From NCBI RefSeq assembly GCF_000337675.1, contig NZ_AOIB01000014.1, positions 56,942 to 120,941 on the forward strand: a DNA stretch of 64,000 nt, given 5' to 3'. Source of the DNA: Natronococcus amylolyticus DSM 10524. Its GTDB lineage: Archaea; Halobacteriota; Halobacteria; Halobacteriales; Natrialbaceae. Position 1 is the first letter of the stretch, and each line of letters opens with the position of its first letter. The notes beneath the pieces are model-generated. The model was not told where the DNA came from. It saw only the letters and a program-made list of their open reading frames with translations, and ran no database searches. Position numbers and translations under genes: made by a program. Shown piece by piece: positions 1-8,662 of this stretch.

Positions 1-26
1 CGCTCAGAGATGTGTATAAGAGACAG
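1..26. other. Sequencing adapter (Nextera/Tn5 mosaic end) at contig edge
   Basis: Bases 8-26 read AGATGTGTATAAGAGACAG, the exact 19-bp Tn5 mosaic end used in Nextera libraries. Bases 1-7 match 5 of 7 bases of the adjoining read-2 adapter. This is not genomic DNA. Translating it adds a false N-terminus (MCIRDR or MYKRQ) to the first open frame. Genomic sequence begins at about base 27. Confidence 0.96.
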
Positions 27-27
27 G

Positions 28-585
28 TTTTACCTGCTCAAGAGCGGCGACGACCTCATGGACTGGATCCGAGCGCGGACGCCCCTTCCCGACGACGTTC
101 AGGACGACCTCTACGGCGATCTCAACGAGGTCACGTGGGCCGTCCTCGCGGGCCACGTTCTGATCGCGATCATCGAGGGCGTCATCGCGGGCCTCGGACT
201 GTTCGCGGTCGGCATCCCCAACGCCGCGTTCTGGACGTTCATCATGGTGATCCTCTCGCTGGTGCCGCTGATCGGCGCGCCGTTCGTCTGGGTCCCCGCC
301 TCGCTGTACCTCTTTGCAACCGGCGAACCCATCCTCGCCGCGGCGCTTGCCATCTACAGCGCGGTCATCGTCGGCATCTGTGACGACTACCTCCGACCGG
401 TCGTCGTCGACCGCTACGCCGAGATCAGCCCCGCGGTGATCATCCTCGGCGTGCTCGGCGGGATCTACGCCTTCGGAATCATGGGCGTGTTCTTCGGTCC
501 CGTCGTCGTCGGTGCGTTCATCGCCGCCGTCAACGTCCTCGACGAAAACTACGACCGGCTCGGGGCTGAGTCGGGATCGAGGTAA
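28..585 (+). CDS. AI-2E family transporter, C-terminal part (truncated by contig end)
   Basis: About 185 genuine residues remain of a polytopic membrane protein. At least four hydrophobic segments are visible, including one with VPLIGAPFVWVPASLYL and a glycine-rich C-terminal one (FGIMGVFFGPVVVGAF). The PLIG, LRP and FGPVV landmarks and the overall pattern fit the C-terminal half of the AI-2E/PerM permease family (usual length near 340-400 aa). The family has been linked to autoinducer-2 export and sodium/proton antiport, but the substrate in haloarchaea is unknown. The 5' half is missing because the contig begins here; the apparent start lies in adapter sequence. Confidence 0.85.
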   Translation, partial: FYLLKSGDDLMDWIRARTPLPDDVQDDLYGDLNEVTWAVLAGHVLIAIIEGVIAGLGLFAVGIPNAAFWTFIMVILSLVPLIGAPFVWVPASLYLFATGEPILAAALAIYSAVIVGICDDYLRPVVVDRYAEISPAVIILGVLGGIYAFGIMGVFFGPVVVGAFIAAVNVLDENYDRLGAESGSR

Positions 586-600
586 GAGTCACGGAGCCGG

Positions 601-1656
601 CTACCGCGCTCGGCGCCGCATCATCCTGTAACCGGCGTACGCGAGTCCGGCGAGCCCGAGCCCGAACCCGAACGTCGCCTTCCCGGGCGTTCGCCCGCGC
701 TGTCGCAGCCTGGTGTAAAGACTCGACTCGGCGACGTACCCCTCGTAGTCGCCGCGTTCCTCGAGGTCACCCGCGGGCACCTCGAGCCCGCTCTCGGCGT
801 CCGGCCGCGGCGGCTCGTCCTTGCGCTGCTGAGGGCCGAAGACGGTCTTCATCAGCGTGTCCATCAGCTTCGGGGTGTACTTCCCGAGCAGCGTGAACTG
901 TTTCCCCCCGCCCCCGACGGTAACCTCCCGCTGGGGGTGTTCCGCGGCGTGGAGGATCGCCCGCGCGACCGTGTCGGGCGCGTACACCGGCGCCGGTACC
1001 GTCGCCGCCTCGTCCATGTGGTTCTCCGCGTTTTGCGGGTAGGGCGTGTCGATCGCGCCCGGTTTGACCAGCGTTACGGTGATCGGTCGCCCCTCCTCCT
1101 CGAGCTCCATCCGCAGGGCGTCGGTGAAGGCCTTGACCGCCTGTTTCGACGCCGAGTAGCTGCCCTGCAGCATGATCGAGCGATCGGAGACGATGCTGCC
1201 GACGTTGATGATCGTCCCGCCCTCTTCGAGGACGTCGAGGGCCTCGAGCGAGCCGTACAGCAGGCCCCAGACGTTGGTGTCGAACTGCTCACGCATCTCC
1301 TCGACGGGGATCTCCTCGAGGCGGCCGTAGATCGAGACCGCGGCGCCGTTGATCCAGGTGTCGACCCCGCCGTAGGTCTCCTCGGCGACGCGGGCGATCT
1401 CGCGGACGTCCTCCCGGTTGCCGACGTCAGCGACGACGGAGGTGGCGTCGCCGCCGTCGGCCTCGATCCCCGCGACGGCCTCCCGGAGGACGTCCTCGCT
1501 ACGCGCCGCGAGGACGACCCGCGCGCCCCGATCGGCGGCCATCCGTGCGGTCGTCAGTCCGATTCCCGACGAGGCGCCGGTGATCACGATCACCTGCTCC
1601 TCGAGCGGTTTCGGCTCGGTCTCGGTCTCTCGTCCGCTGGTGAGTCCCTGGAACAT
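601..1656 (-). CDS. SDR family oxidoreductase with C-terminal membrane anchor
   Basis: This is a short-chain dehydrogenase/reductase of about 351 aa. The NAD(P)-binding motif TGASSGIG is near residue 26, a catalytic Ser lies in NVGSIVSD, and YSASK supplies the catalytic Tyr and Lys. It is longer than a classical SDR (about 250 aa). The C-terminal extension ends in a hydrophobic stretch (GLGLAGLAYAGYRMM) followed by RRRAR, a likely membrane tail. The frame is open further upstream, but that part overlaps the divergent methylthiotransferase gene and is arginine-rich as a shadow would be, so the ATG at 1656 was chosen. A GTG a few codons upstream is possible. Substrate unknown. Confidence 0.9.
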   Translation of the reverse strand: MFQGLTSGRETETEPKPLEEQVIVITGASSGIGLTTARMAADRGARVVLAARSEDVLREAVAGIEADGGDATSVVADVGNREDVREIARVAEETYGGVDTWINGAAVSIYGRLEEIPVEEMREQFDTNVWGLLYGSLEALDVLEEGGTIINVGSIVSDRSIMLQGSYSASKQAVKAFTDALRMELEEEGRPITVTLVKPGAIDTPYPQNAENHMDEAATVPAPVYAPDTVARAILHAAEHPQREVTVGGGGKQFTLLGKYTPKLMDTLMKTVFGPQQRKDEPPRPDAESGLEVPAGDLEERGDYEGYVAESSLYTRLRQRGRTPGKATFGFGLGLAGLAYAGYRMMRRRAR

Positions 1657-1804
1657 CGCTATCGTCCCAACGGGGACGACGGGTTTGCGCTCGGGGCCTG
1701 TATGCGCGTGCACGGCGTCGCTCGAGCGCCGCCTCGGAGACTGACGCGAACGGCCCCGATCCGTCGGGCTTTTGGCTCGCGGGATCCGAACGGTACTAAC
1801 GACG

Positions 1805-3058
1805 ATGGCCCGGTACCACATCGAGACGTACGGCTGCACGTCCAATCGCGGGGAGAGCCGCGAGATCGAGCGACGGCTCCGCGACGCGGGCCACCACCGG
1901 GTCGACGGCCCGGACGAGGCCGACGTGGCCATCCTCAACACCTGCACGGTCGTCGAGAAAACCGAGCGCAACATGCTCCGCCGGGCCGACGAGTTGGCAG
2001 ACGAGACCGCCGACCTCTACATCACGGGCTGTATGGCCCTGGCCCAGGGCGAGGAGTTCGCCGCGGCCGACGTCGACGGACGAGTGCTCCACTGGGACGA
2101 GGTCCCCGAGGCGGTCACAAACGGCGAGTGTCCGACGACGACCCCAGACGCCGAGCCGATCCTCGACGGCGTCGTCGGCATCCTCCCGATCGCGCGGGGC
2201 TGTATGTCCGACTGCTCGTACTGCATCACCAAGCGCGCGACGGGCAAGATCGACTCCCCGAGCATCGAGGAGAACGTCGAGAAGGCCCGGGCGCTCATCC
2301 ACGCCGGTGCGAAGGAACTCCGGATCACGGGCCAGGACACCGGCGTCTACGGCTGGGACGAGGGCGAGCGCAAGCTGCATCGCCTGCTCTCCGAGATCTG
2401 CGACCTCGAGGGCGAGTTCCGCGTCCGCGTCGGAATGGCCAACCCGAAGGGGGTCCACGGCATCCGCGAGGAACTCGCCACGGTCTTCGCCGAGAACGAC
2501 GAACTGTACGACTTCCTGCACGCCCCGGTGCAGTCCGGCTCGGACGACGTGCTCGGCGACATGCGCCGCCAGCATCAGGTCGAGGAGTACCTCGAGGTCG
2601 TCGAGACGTTCGACGACCACCTCGACTACTGGACGCTGTCGACGGACTTCATCGTCGGCTTCCCGACCGAAACGGATCACGACCACGCCCAGTCGATGGC
2701 GCTGCTCCGCGAGACCCGCCCCGAGAAGGTAAACGTCACTCGCTTCTCGAAGCGGCCCGGCACCGATGCAGCCGAAATGAAGGGCCTCGGCGGGACGATC
2801 AAGAAGGAACGGTCGAAGGAGATGAGCGCAGCGAAGCGAGAGATCGTCGGCGAGGCCCACGCGTCGATGGTCGGCGAGGTCCGCGAGGACTGTCTCGTCG
2901 TCGAGGACGGAACTGCCGACTCGGTGAAGTGTCGCGACTCGGCGTACAGACAGATAATCGTCCAGAACGCCAGCGACCACGGCATAGAGCCCGGCGACTT
3001 CGTCGACCTCGAGGTCACGGCCCACGAGACGATGTACGCCTTCGGCGAGCCCGTCTGA
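1805..3058 (+). CDS. MiaB-like tRNA methylthiotransferase (archaeal/CDKAL1 type)
   Basis: This radical-SAM enzyme of 417 aa probably converts N6-threonylcarbamoyladenosine-37 of tRNA to its 2-methylthio form. The N-terminal UPF0004 domain has three cluster-binding cysteines (C11, C47, C76). The radical SAM motif CMSDCSYC supplies C133, C137 and C140 for the second 4Fe-4S cluster. A TRAM-like region follows near the C-terminus. Length and the pattern of six cysteines match the archaeal MtaB/CDKAL1 branch. The ATG at 1805 was preferred over one 33 bp upstream because family homology begins at MARYHIETYGC. The gene is divergent from the SDR at 601-1656. Confidence 0.93.
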   Translation: MARYHIETYGCTSNRGESREIERRLRDAGHHRVDGPDEADVAILNTCTVVEKTERNMLRRADELADETADLYITGCMALAQGEEFAAADVDGRVLHWDEVPEAVTNGECPTTTPDAEPILDGVVGILPIARGCMSDCSYCITKRATGKIDSPSIEENVEKARALIHAGAKELRITGQDTGVYGWDEGERKLHRLLSEICDLEGEFRVRVGMANPKGVHGIREELATVFAENDELYDFLHAPVQSGSDDVLGDMRRQHQVEEYLEVVETFDDHLDYWTLSTDFIVGFPTETDHDHAQSMALLRETRPEKVNVTRFSKRPGTDAAEMKGLGGTIKKERSKEMSAAKREIVGEAHASMVGEVREDCLVVEDGTADSVKCRDSAYRQIIVQNASDHGIEPGDFVDLEVTAHETMYAFGEPV

Positions 3059-3134
3059 ACCGCTTCGACCCGTTCGACTGTCCCCTCCCGGGCGCCACCG
3101 ACACTTTTGCCACACCCGTCCGTACCCGCACGCG

Positions 3135-3371
3135 ATGCTCGAACTCTACCAGCTCGAGGGCTGTCCGTACTGCGAGGTCGTCGCCGACCGGCTCGACGAA
3201 CTCGAGGTCGACTACGAGAGCGTCTGGGTCGAAGCGCTCCACTCCGAACGCGACGAGGTAAAACGAGTCTCGGGCCAGCGGGGGGTTCCCGTCGTTGTCA
3301 ACGAGGCCTACGGCGTGACGATGGCCGAGTCCGAGCGCATCCTGGAGTTTCTCGAGTCGACGTACGCCTGA
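3135..3371 (+). CDS. Glutaredoxin-like protein
   Basis: This 78-aa thioredoxin-fold protein has the dithiol active site C10-P-Y-C13 directly after the first beta strand. A typical cis-proline segment follows (QRGVPVVV, near residue 52). It is the usual size for a minimal glutaredoxin. Haloarchaea generally use gamma-glutamylcysteine rather than glutathione, so the low-molecular-weight thiol partner is probably gamma-Glu-Cys. That is inference from the lineage, not from this sequence. It stands alone 76 bp after the methylthiotransferase gene. Confidence 0.9.
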   Translation: MLELYQLEGCPYCEVVADRLDELEVDYESVWVEALHSERDEVKRVSGQRGVPVVVNEAYGVTMAESERILEFLESTYA

Positions 3372-3395
3372 ACGGCAGCGCGAAGCGGGCGACCG

Positions 3396-3806
3396 CTACT
3401 CGCTCCCCTCGTCGAACTCGCCGGGATCCCGCCCCGGGTCCTCGACGTTCGGCGCGCCGACCGCGAGGACGATCCCCTCCTCGTCGCCGACGTTGCGGTG
3501 GCCGTGGCCGACCTCGGGTCTGGCCAGCCAGAACGCGCCGGCCTCGACCTCGCGGCGCTCGGTGTCGCCGTCGGGGCCGAGGGTCAGCTCGAACTCCCCC
3601 TCGAGGGCGAAGTACAGCTCCTCCTGTTCGGCGTGGGCGTGGTACCGGATCTCCTCGTCGGGCTCGAAGTACCAGAGCTTGAGCTGGACGTGCTCGCTCG
3701 GGAGGAAGTCGTCGATCGCCCGCATCTGTAGATCCGAGGGCACCTCGTCGATCTCCGAGAGGTCGGTTAGCGGGACGTCGTCGGTGTGTACCACCTCGTA
3801 CTCCAT
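3396..3806 (-). CDS. Cupin domain-containing protein
   Basis: A 136-aa single-domain cupin. The first conserved motif is visible as YHAHAEQEELYFALEGE (two His and a Glu that usually hold a metal). The second is partly seen as AFWLARPEVGHGHRN. The N-terminal 50 residues are acidic and contain no recognisable domain. Enzymatic or regulatory roles are both known among cupins, and nothing nearby narrows this one. It is convergent with the glutaredoxin gene, 24 bp away. Confidence 0.85.
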   Translation of the reverse strand: MEYEVVHTDDVPLTDLSEIDEVPSDLQMRAIDDFLPSEHVQLKLWYFEPDEEIRYHAHAEQEELYFALEGEFELTLGPDGDTERREVEAGAFWLARPEVGHGHRNVGDEEGIVLAVGAPNVEDPGRDPGEFDEGSE

Positions 3807-3890
3807 AGCGTCCTACGTCGAGGCGACGAGAGGGAAAAAACGTCCGGTCGAGCGGTCGAGCTTGCCGGCACCGACCGTTCCCAAGGGACG

Positions 3891-4811
3891 TTAGCGATCG
3901 AGCGCACTCTCGTCGGTCGCCGCGGACCTCGACACGACGCCGATCTCGCCCGCGATCTCCTGGGGACCGGTCCGTCCGAGATCGACGCCGGCCTCCTCGA
4001 GCCGATCGACGATCTCGCGGGCGTACTCCGATCGGATGCGACCGTACGTGATCCGATCGGGTTCTGCGATCCACAGCGAGGCGACGACCTCGACGGTCTC
4101 GCCGAGGTCCGTAACCCGCACGATCGGCTCCGGCCGCTCGAGGACGTCCGGATGGTCGGCCGCCACCTCCGAGAGAATGCGGACGACGGCGTCGAGGTCG
4201 TCACCGTAGTCGACCCGCACCGGGACCGTCAGGCGGAGTCGACCGTTGAGTACGGTGTTGGTGACCGCGTTCGCGGTCAGCTCCGAGTTCGGGACCGCGA
4301 TCACCTCGTTGTCGAAGGTTCGAACTCGCGTCGACCGGAACCTGATGTCCTTGATCACCCCCTCCTTGTCGTTCCAGCGGATCCAGTCGCCGATGTTGAA
4401 CGTCGGGTCGGTGACGATGAAGACGCCGCTGACGAGATTGCCAACCACGTTCTGGGCCGCGAACCCGAGCGCGACGGTGAAGGCGGCGACGAGGATCGCG
4501 GCGCGCTCGAGGACGAAATCGAGGCCGGCCAGTGAGAGGCCGGCAACGACCGCGGCGACGACAACGCCGACGGTGGCGACCCGCTCGATCCCCTCTCTGA
4601 GGGTCCGCTCGGTTCCCCGAAGCTCGAGCGCGAGTCCGAGGGCCGGAAGGACGACGAACCGTCCGACGGCGTAGATCAGCGCGACCGTCACCAGAAACGT
4701 CGCGAAGTTGTCGAGCAGAGTGAGGTACGCGCCGAGCAGCTCCTCGAGCGGACGCAACGCGGACACGACGTTCGTGTTCGGTCCCGTCCCGCACAAGGGT
4801 TCGGCCGGCAC
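3891..4811 (-). CDS. Small-conductance mechanosensitive channel (MscS family)
   Basis: A 306-aa MscS-type channel that would open under membrane tension and release solutes after hypo-osmotic shock. Three hydrophobic segments come first (roughly residues 38-60, 80-103 and 108-135). The third, with ALGFAAQNVVGNLVSGVFI, is the pore-lining helix TM3, including the conserved AAQN..GN turn. The soluble beta domain (GDWIRWNDKEGVIKDI, then VPNSELTAN) follows, and an alpha/beta C-terminal domain ends the protein. The start is a GTG at 4811; no ATG occurs in the first 100 residues of this frame, so the exact N-terminus is uncertain. Confidence 0.92.
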   Translation of the reverse strand: MPAEPLCGTGPNTNVVSALRPLEELLGAYLTLLDNFATFLVTVALIYAVGRFVVLPALGLALELRGTERTLREGIERVATVGVVVAAVVAGLSLAGLDFVLERAAILVAAFTVALGFAAQNVVGNLVSGVFIVTDPTFNIGDWIRWNDKEGVIKDIRFRSTRVRTFDNEVIAVPNSELTANAVTNTVLNGRLRLTVPVRVDYGDDLDAVVRILSEVAADHPDVLERPEPIVRVTDLGETVEVVASLWIAEPDRITYGRIRSEYAREIVDRLEEAGVDLGRTGPQEIAGEIGVVSRSAATDESALDR

Positions 4812-4853
4812 TCGCGGCGTTCCCCGGTCTGCGACCGCCCGCAGTCGGCTCGC

Positions 4854-5387
4854 TTACTCGAAGATGACGGCACCAGCATCGGAAACGGTCGCACCCTCCT
4901 GGTCGGCGAACGCCTCGCGGACGCGCTCGTAGGTGTCCTCGAGGGCCTCGACGATCACCGACGTATCGCCGATGACCGGCATGAAGTTGGTGTCGCCCTC
5001 CCAGCGCGGGACGACGTGGGTGTGGAGGTGGTCGTCGATCGAGCCGCCCGCGCCGTCGCCCAGGTTAAGTCCGGCGTTGAACCCGTCGGGGCCGAGTGCG
5101 GTCTCGAGGGCGTCGAAGGTACGCTGTTTCAGGCGCGCGTGATCGAGCAGCTGCTGGTCGTCGAGTTTACCGTAGTCGCCGGTGTGTGCGTCGGGGATCA
5201 CCATCGCGTGGCCAGGGTTGTACGGGTAGTTGTTCAGCAGGACGAACGCGTGCTCGCTGCGCGCGACGACCAGGTTCTCCCGGTCGGCGTCGTCCGCCGA
5301 GAACGTACAGAACACGCAGCTGTCGTCGGGGTCTCGCTCGTCCCGTTCGACCCACTCGATCCGCCACGGTGCGAACACCTGGTTCAT
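4854..5387 (-). CDS. HIT family nucleotide hydrolase/transferase
   Basis: A 177-aa histidine-triad protein. The active-site motif HLHTHVVPRW (H-x-H-x-H) is near residue 118, preceded by a glycine-rich GDGAGGSIDD loop. The N-terminus carries CVFC (C24, C27), a zinc-binding pair seen in many microbial HIT proteins related to Ap4A hydrolases and GalT-like enzymes. The ATG at 5387 (MNQVFAPWR) was chosen because family similarity starts there; the 19 codons upstream look unrelated. Likely cytoplasmic hydrolysis of nucleoside phosphoramidates or dinucleoside polyphosphates. Confidence 0.92.
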   Translation of the reverse strand: MNQVFAPWRIEWVERDERDPDDSCVFCTFSADDADRENLVVARSEHAFVLLNNYPYNPGHAMVIPDAHTGDYGKLDDQQLLDHARLKQRTFDALETALGPDGFNAGLNLGDGAGGSIDDHLHTHVVPRWEGDTNFMPVIGDTSVIVEALEDTYERVREAFADQEGATVSDAGAVIFE

Positions 5388-5608
5388 ATCGCGGTACACT
5401 CGAGGGATCCCTATAATCGGATCGAAGGACGGCGGGGAGGCCATTCGAGAGACGAACCACAGTATTCCGGTTGTATGACGGAACGTGGCGCCGAGTGGGA
5501 AACGTTTCGGAGAAGGGCCGATGAACGATATAAGCGGATCTGAGGGCGTATCGGGGACGAGATCCGGTCGACGAACACGTCAGTTTACTTCTCGAAACGA
5601 TACAGAGG

Positions 5609-5614
5609 TTTAAG
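5609..5614 (+). promoter_or_regulatory. Putative TATA box of the zinc-ribbon gene at 5640
   Basis: A TTTAAG hexamer lies 26 bp before the ATG at 5640, the spacing expected for a leaderless haloarchaeal transcript. It is identified by position and composition only. Confidence 0.4.
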
Positions 5615-5639
5615 ATGGTACTCCGAGAAGAGAGAAGTA

Positions 5640-5840
5640 ATGGCAACCACAGACGACTCGTTTAACGGGCTGACCGAACACTGCGAGGACTGCGACCTCG
5701 ATACCCCACACGAGGTGTCGGTCCAGCTCCGAACCGAGAGCCGAAAGGAGGAGAACGCACAGTTCTCCCGGGAACCCTACCGCGTCGCCGAGTGCAAACG
5801 CTGTGGTACGCGGACCAGCCAGCGGATGAACAACGCCTAG
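5640..5840 (+). CDS. Small zinc beta-ribbon protein
   Basis: A 66-aa acidic protein with two CxxC knuckles: C15-E-D-C18 and C52-K-R-C55-G. They are separated by a charged segment of about 33 residues, the layout of a single zinc ribbon. Such short CxxC...CxxC proteins are abundant and mostly uncharacterised in haloarchaea. The second knuckle (CKRCGTRTSQ) resembles those that contact nucleic acids or ribosomal partners, but the function cannot be assigned. It is convergent with map, 13 bp away. Confidence 0.82.
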   Translation: MATTDDSFNGLTEHCEDCDLDTPHEVSVQLRTESRKEENAQFSREPYRVAECKRCGTRTSQRMNNA

Positions 5841-5853
5841 CGATCCGAAACGA

Positions 5854-6750
5854 TCAGGCCGTCGTCACTTCGCAGCCGTCCTCGGTGACGATGACCGTGT
5901 GTTCTTTCTGACTGACGAGACAGCCCTCATCCTCTTTCAACACCGGATAGCCGTGGACGATGTCGTTTCGCTTGAGTCGGCGCAGCGCCATCTCCGGACG
6001 ACTGGTCTCGAGCCAGCGGGTCGCGAACGGGAGCGTGCGGAACTCCTCGGTGATCTGTTCTAAGGCCTTGCGGGCGTCCCGGTTTCGAACCGATCCCTCG
6101 CGCTCGAGCGCGAAGATCTCCTCGCTTGCCCCCTCGGTTACCTTCCCGCCGCCGTCGGTCGCGAACGGCTCGATCGCGACGACGTCGCCGACCTCCAGGG
6201 TCGTCCCCTGCGAGACCGCGCGGTTCGGGATCGTCGGACTGGTGTGTTGCTCCCAGTGGCCCAGCCCGTGACCGGTGAGGTTGACGACGGGGTTGTAGCC
6301 GTAGCTGGTGATGACGTCCTCGATCTCGGCGCCGATATCGCCGGTCTCGACACCGGGCTCGATCATGTCGATCGCCGCCTCGAGGGCCTGCTCTGGCGCC
6401 TCGGCGAGCTCGGGGTTGCCCGAGTGGTCAACGGTGATCGCGGTGTCGGCGAGCCAGCCGTCGATGCAGACGCCGATGTCGAGGTTGATCATCTCCTCGC
6501 CGAACGTCGACTCGTCGCCGATCGAGGGGGTCGCGTGGGCCGCCTCCTCGTCGATCGAGATGTTTACGGGAAACGCCGGCTTCCCGCCGAGTTCCCGGAT
6601 GCGGTCCTCGGCGTACTCCGCGATCTCGAGGTGGCTCGCGCCGACCTCGACGCGGTCTGCGGTCTCTGCGCGCACCTTCGAGAGGATCTCCCCGGCTTCG
6701 CGGAGCTTCTCGTACTTCTCGGAGTCGAAGTCCACCTCGGATTCGGCCAT
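5854..6750 (-). CDS. map: Type II methionine aminopeptidase
   Basis: A 298-aa enzyme that removes the initiator methionine from nascent proteins. The pita-bread fold metal ligands are visible in order: two Asp in NLDIGVCIDGWLADTAIT, the His in GHGLGHWEQH, a Glu in VAIEPFAT, and a final Glu in KEHTVIVTEDG. The roughly 60-residue helical insertion before the C-terminus, which separates archaeal/eukaryotic type II from bacterial type I, is present (about residues 195-255). Full length and apparently intact. It is the only methionine aminopeptidase seen in the window. Confidence 0.97.
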   Translation of the reverse strand: MAESEVDFDSEKYEKLREAGEILSKVRAETADRVEVGASHLEIAEYAEDRIRELGGKPAFPVNISIDEEAAHATPSIGDESTFGEEMINLDIGVCIDGWLADTAITVDHSGNPELAEAPEQALEAAIDMIEPGVETGDIGAEIEDVITSYGYNPVVNLTGHGLGHWEQHTSPTIPNRAVSQGTTLEVGDVVAIEPFATDGGGKVTEGASEEIFALEREGSVRNRDARKALEQITEEFRTLPFATRWLETSRPEMALRRLKRNDIVHGYPVLKEDEGCLVSQKEHTVIVTEDGCEVTTA

Positions 6751-6808
6751 GTACCGGAGTTACACCGGTCGGCAAAAAGAGGTTCCGTCTCCCGACGGGC
6801 GAGGCGTT

Positions 6809-6934
6809 CTACCGTTCGGACGCCGACGACGCGATCCAGCGACACGCCGGACAGGTTTCGAGACCCTGGACATTCGAGAGGGTGGTCTCACACTCCGGAC
6901 ACTGTCGAGCGCCGTGGTGGGGTGGCTTGAGCAT
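6809..6934 (-). CDS. Small CPxCG-related zinc finger protein
   Basis: A 41-aa protein dominated by one zinc-finger layout: CPEC at residues 12-15 and CPAC at 28-31, with LSNVQGLET between. Many such microproteins of under 70 residues occur in haloarchaea, and a few have roles in biofilm or swarming in Haloferax; this one has no assigned function. The ATG at 6934 fits other members better than the one 63 bp upstream. The gene follows map in the opposite reading direction to transcription order, 58 bp upstream of its start. Confidence 0.72.
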   Translation of the reverse strand: MLKPPHHGARQCPECETTLSNVQGLETCPACRWIASSASER

Positions 6935-7196
6935 CGACTCGGAACTCGGTACGACAATAAATAAAAGTATTTCACGACGATCGTCGATATCAGCCAACTG
7001 GCCGAGTGCAGTGGTACCGATGAACTAGCCGTTACGCGGAGTAACCAGGCGCAACTGCGCGAAACGGTCGTCGCGGTTTTGTCGCTCGAGAGCGTCCGTG
7101 CTCGCGGCGTGAGAGACGCCAGTTCGGGTACCGCACGTGCCGACCGATCCCCGGGGTCGACGGTTCGCACCCGGCGTAACGACTCCCCGGGGATCG

Positions 7197-8114
7197 TTAC
7201 CGGTCAGTCGCTCGAGCGGTTTGCATTCCGTCGCTGTTGTATGCCGAGCCCAGCCGACCCCGAGCGTCGATGGCGATGACACCGGCGGTCGCGCCGGTGA
7301 GTTCGGCGAACTCCTCGATCGCGAGCTCCGCGGCGGCGTCGGCGTCGAGGCCGCGCTCGACGTGGCCGGCGACCCGTTTCGAGAGGGTTACCCGCGCGAT
7401 GTCCTCACCGGCACCGGTCGCACTCACCGCCGCCGAGGGACAGCAGTAGAAGCCGGAGCCGACCTGCGGAACGTCCCCGACGCGGCCGGCCAGCGCGAGC
7501 CAGCGTCCGCCCGTCGACGTCGCGGCGGCGAGTGCCTCGCCGTCGAAGGCGACCGCACCCACCGTATCGTGGTCGAGGTCCGCGGCGTCCGCATCGACCT
7601 CGGTCCCCTCCTCGTCACGGCCGTCGGGATCCGTCCGGCCGTAGCGTTCTCGGATCCACTCGAGTTCGCTCTCGGTACCGCCGCTCGGCGGCTCGAGGTC
7701 GGCCCACTTCTCGCGCGTGCGTTCCGACCAGAGGTCGACACCCGTCTCGACGCCGAACGCCTCGGCCAGCGAGACGGCGTGCTCGCCCGAGACGAACCCG
7801 TGGGGCGTCTCCTCCATGACGAGTCGAGCGACCTCGACGGCGTGTTCGACGTCGGGCATCGAGCAGGCCGCGCCGACGGAGCGGTCGTCGGTCATAATCC
7901 CCGCGTCGGTTCGGATGCGGCCGTCGCTTTGAACCGCGCTGCCGACGCCCGCGTTGAATCGGGGCGAGGACTCGAGAACCCCGACCGCGGCCTCGACGGC
8001 GCCGACCGGGGTCGGTCGCTCGGTTCCGGTTTCGGCCGCCCGCTCGAGTACTTGTCGTCTCCGTTCCGGCTCTTCAGGCGTGCTCCCGGCACCGCCGTGG
8101 ACGAGTAGCTGCAT
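7197..8114 (-). CDS. Isoaspartyl peptidase/L-asparaginase (plant-type, Ntn hydrolase)
   Basis: A 305-aa N-terminal-nucleophile hydrolase of family T2. The proenzyme is expected to cleave itself before Thr184 in DHDTVGAVAF, which becomes the catalytic nucleophile. Other family marks are the start LLVHGGAG, the SSPRFNAGVGSAV loop and the substrate loop GGRWLALAGRVGDVPQVG. The enzyme hydrolyses beta-aspartyl dipeptides and asparagine and so helps clear isoaspartate damage. The ATG at 8114 was chosen because HGGAG must lie at the N-terminus. The C-terminal motif GVIAIDARGRLGSAYNSDGM is intact. Confidence 0.94.
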   Translation of the reverse strand: MQLLVHGGAGSTPEEPERRRQVLERAAETGTERPTPVGAVEAAVGVLESSPRFNAGVGSAVQSDGRIRTDAGIMTDDRSVGAACSMPDVEHAVEVARLVMEETPHGFVSGEHAVSLAEAFGVETGVDLWSERTREKWADLEPPSGGTESELEWIRERYGRTDPDGRDEEGTEVDADAADLDHDTVGAVAFDGEALAAATSTGGRWLALAGRVGDVPQVGSGFYCCPSAAVSATGAGEDIARVTLSKRVAGHVERGLDADAAAELAIEEFAELTGATAGVIAIDARGRLGSAYNSDGMQTARATDR

Positions 8115-8206
8115 ACCGACCCCTGGTGAGGCGAGCACGGTAACGGTTTCGTGACGGTCTGAAACCCTACACACTTACCAGCGGGGGCTGAGTAGCAACG
8201 TCGAGG

Positions 8207-8497
8207 ATGACGTCGGCCCTCCTGCTCGCCGGGTTCTGTGCCGCGATGACCGCAGTCGCCGTCGGTCGGCTACTGGCCGGCGACGAGCCGACCCCCTACC
8301 AGGGCGGGATCGCGCTCTTCGTACTCGGGATCACGTTACTGGCCGGTTTCTGGAGCGCGATCAGGATGGGATGGTGGACGGAAACGGGACGAGCGCTGCT
8401 CGGGGCGAGCGGCGTCGCCGTCGCGGTTGTCGGTGCCGTCCTTCTCGTCCGGTACTGGGGAGCGGCGACCGACGGGGCGCGCGATCCCGCGGGGTGA
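8207..8497 (+). CDS. Small three-helix membrane protein, unknown function
   Basis: A 96-aa protein with three predicted membrane helices, at about residues 3-22, 33-50 and 63-82. No catalytic motif is visible. It is divergent from the asparaginase gene (92 bp between starts) and precedes icd. Its codon use and acidic short tail match the neighbours, so it is probably a real gene, but no family could be recognised. Confidence 0.7.
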   Translation: MTSALLLAGFCAAMTAVAVGRLLAGDEPTPYQGGIALFVLGITLLAGFWSAIRMGWWTETGRALLGASGVAVAVVGAVLLVRYWGAATDGARDPAG

Positions 8498-8662
8498 TCG
8501 CCGTTCGTCGGAGACGGGTTCGACAGCCGACGAACGAGTGTGTAACGATCGAAACTGTGTTTTACCGGTATGAGGGGTGCTCGAGCGGATTTTTCGACGA
8601 TCGGCTGCGGTCGACCGATTGACGGTGGAAATCGGACGCAACATCGGCGGAAATGGGAGCCC

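Noticed and set aside
10-27. N-terminal residues MCIRDR or MYKRQ of the first frame
   Set aside because: They are translations of the sequencing adapter, not of genomic DNA.
937-3261. 774-codon plus-strand frame across the SDR and methylthiotransferase genes
   Set aside because: An Arg-rich translation without domains, overlapping two well-supported genes; a GC-rich shadow frame.
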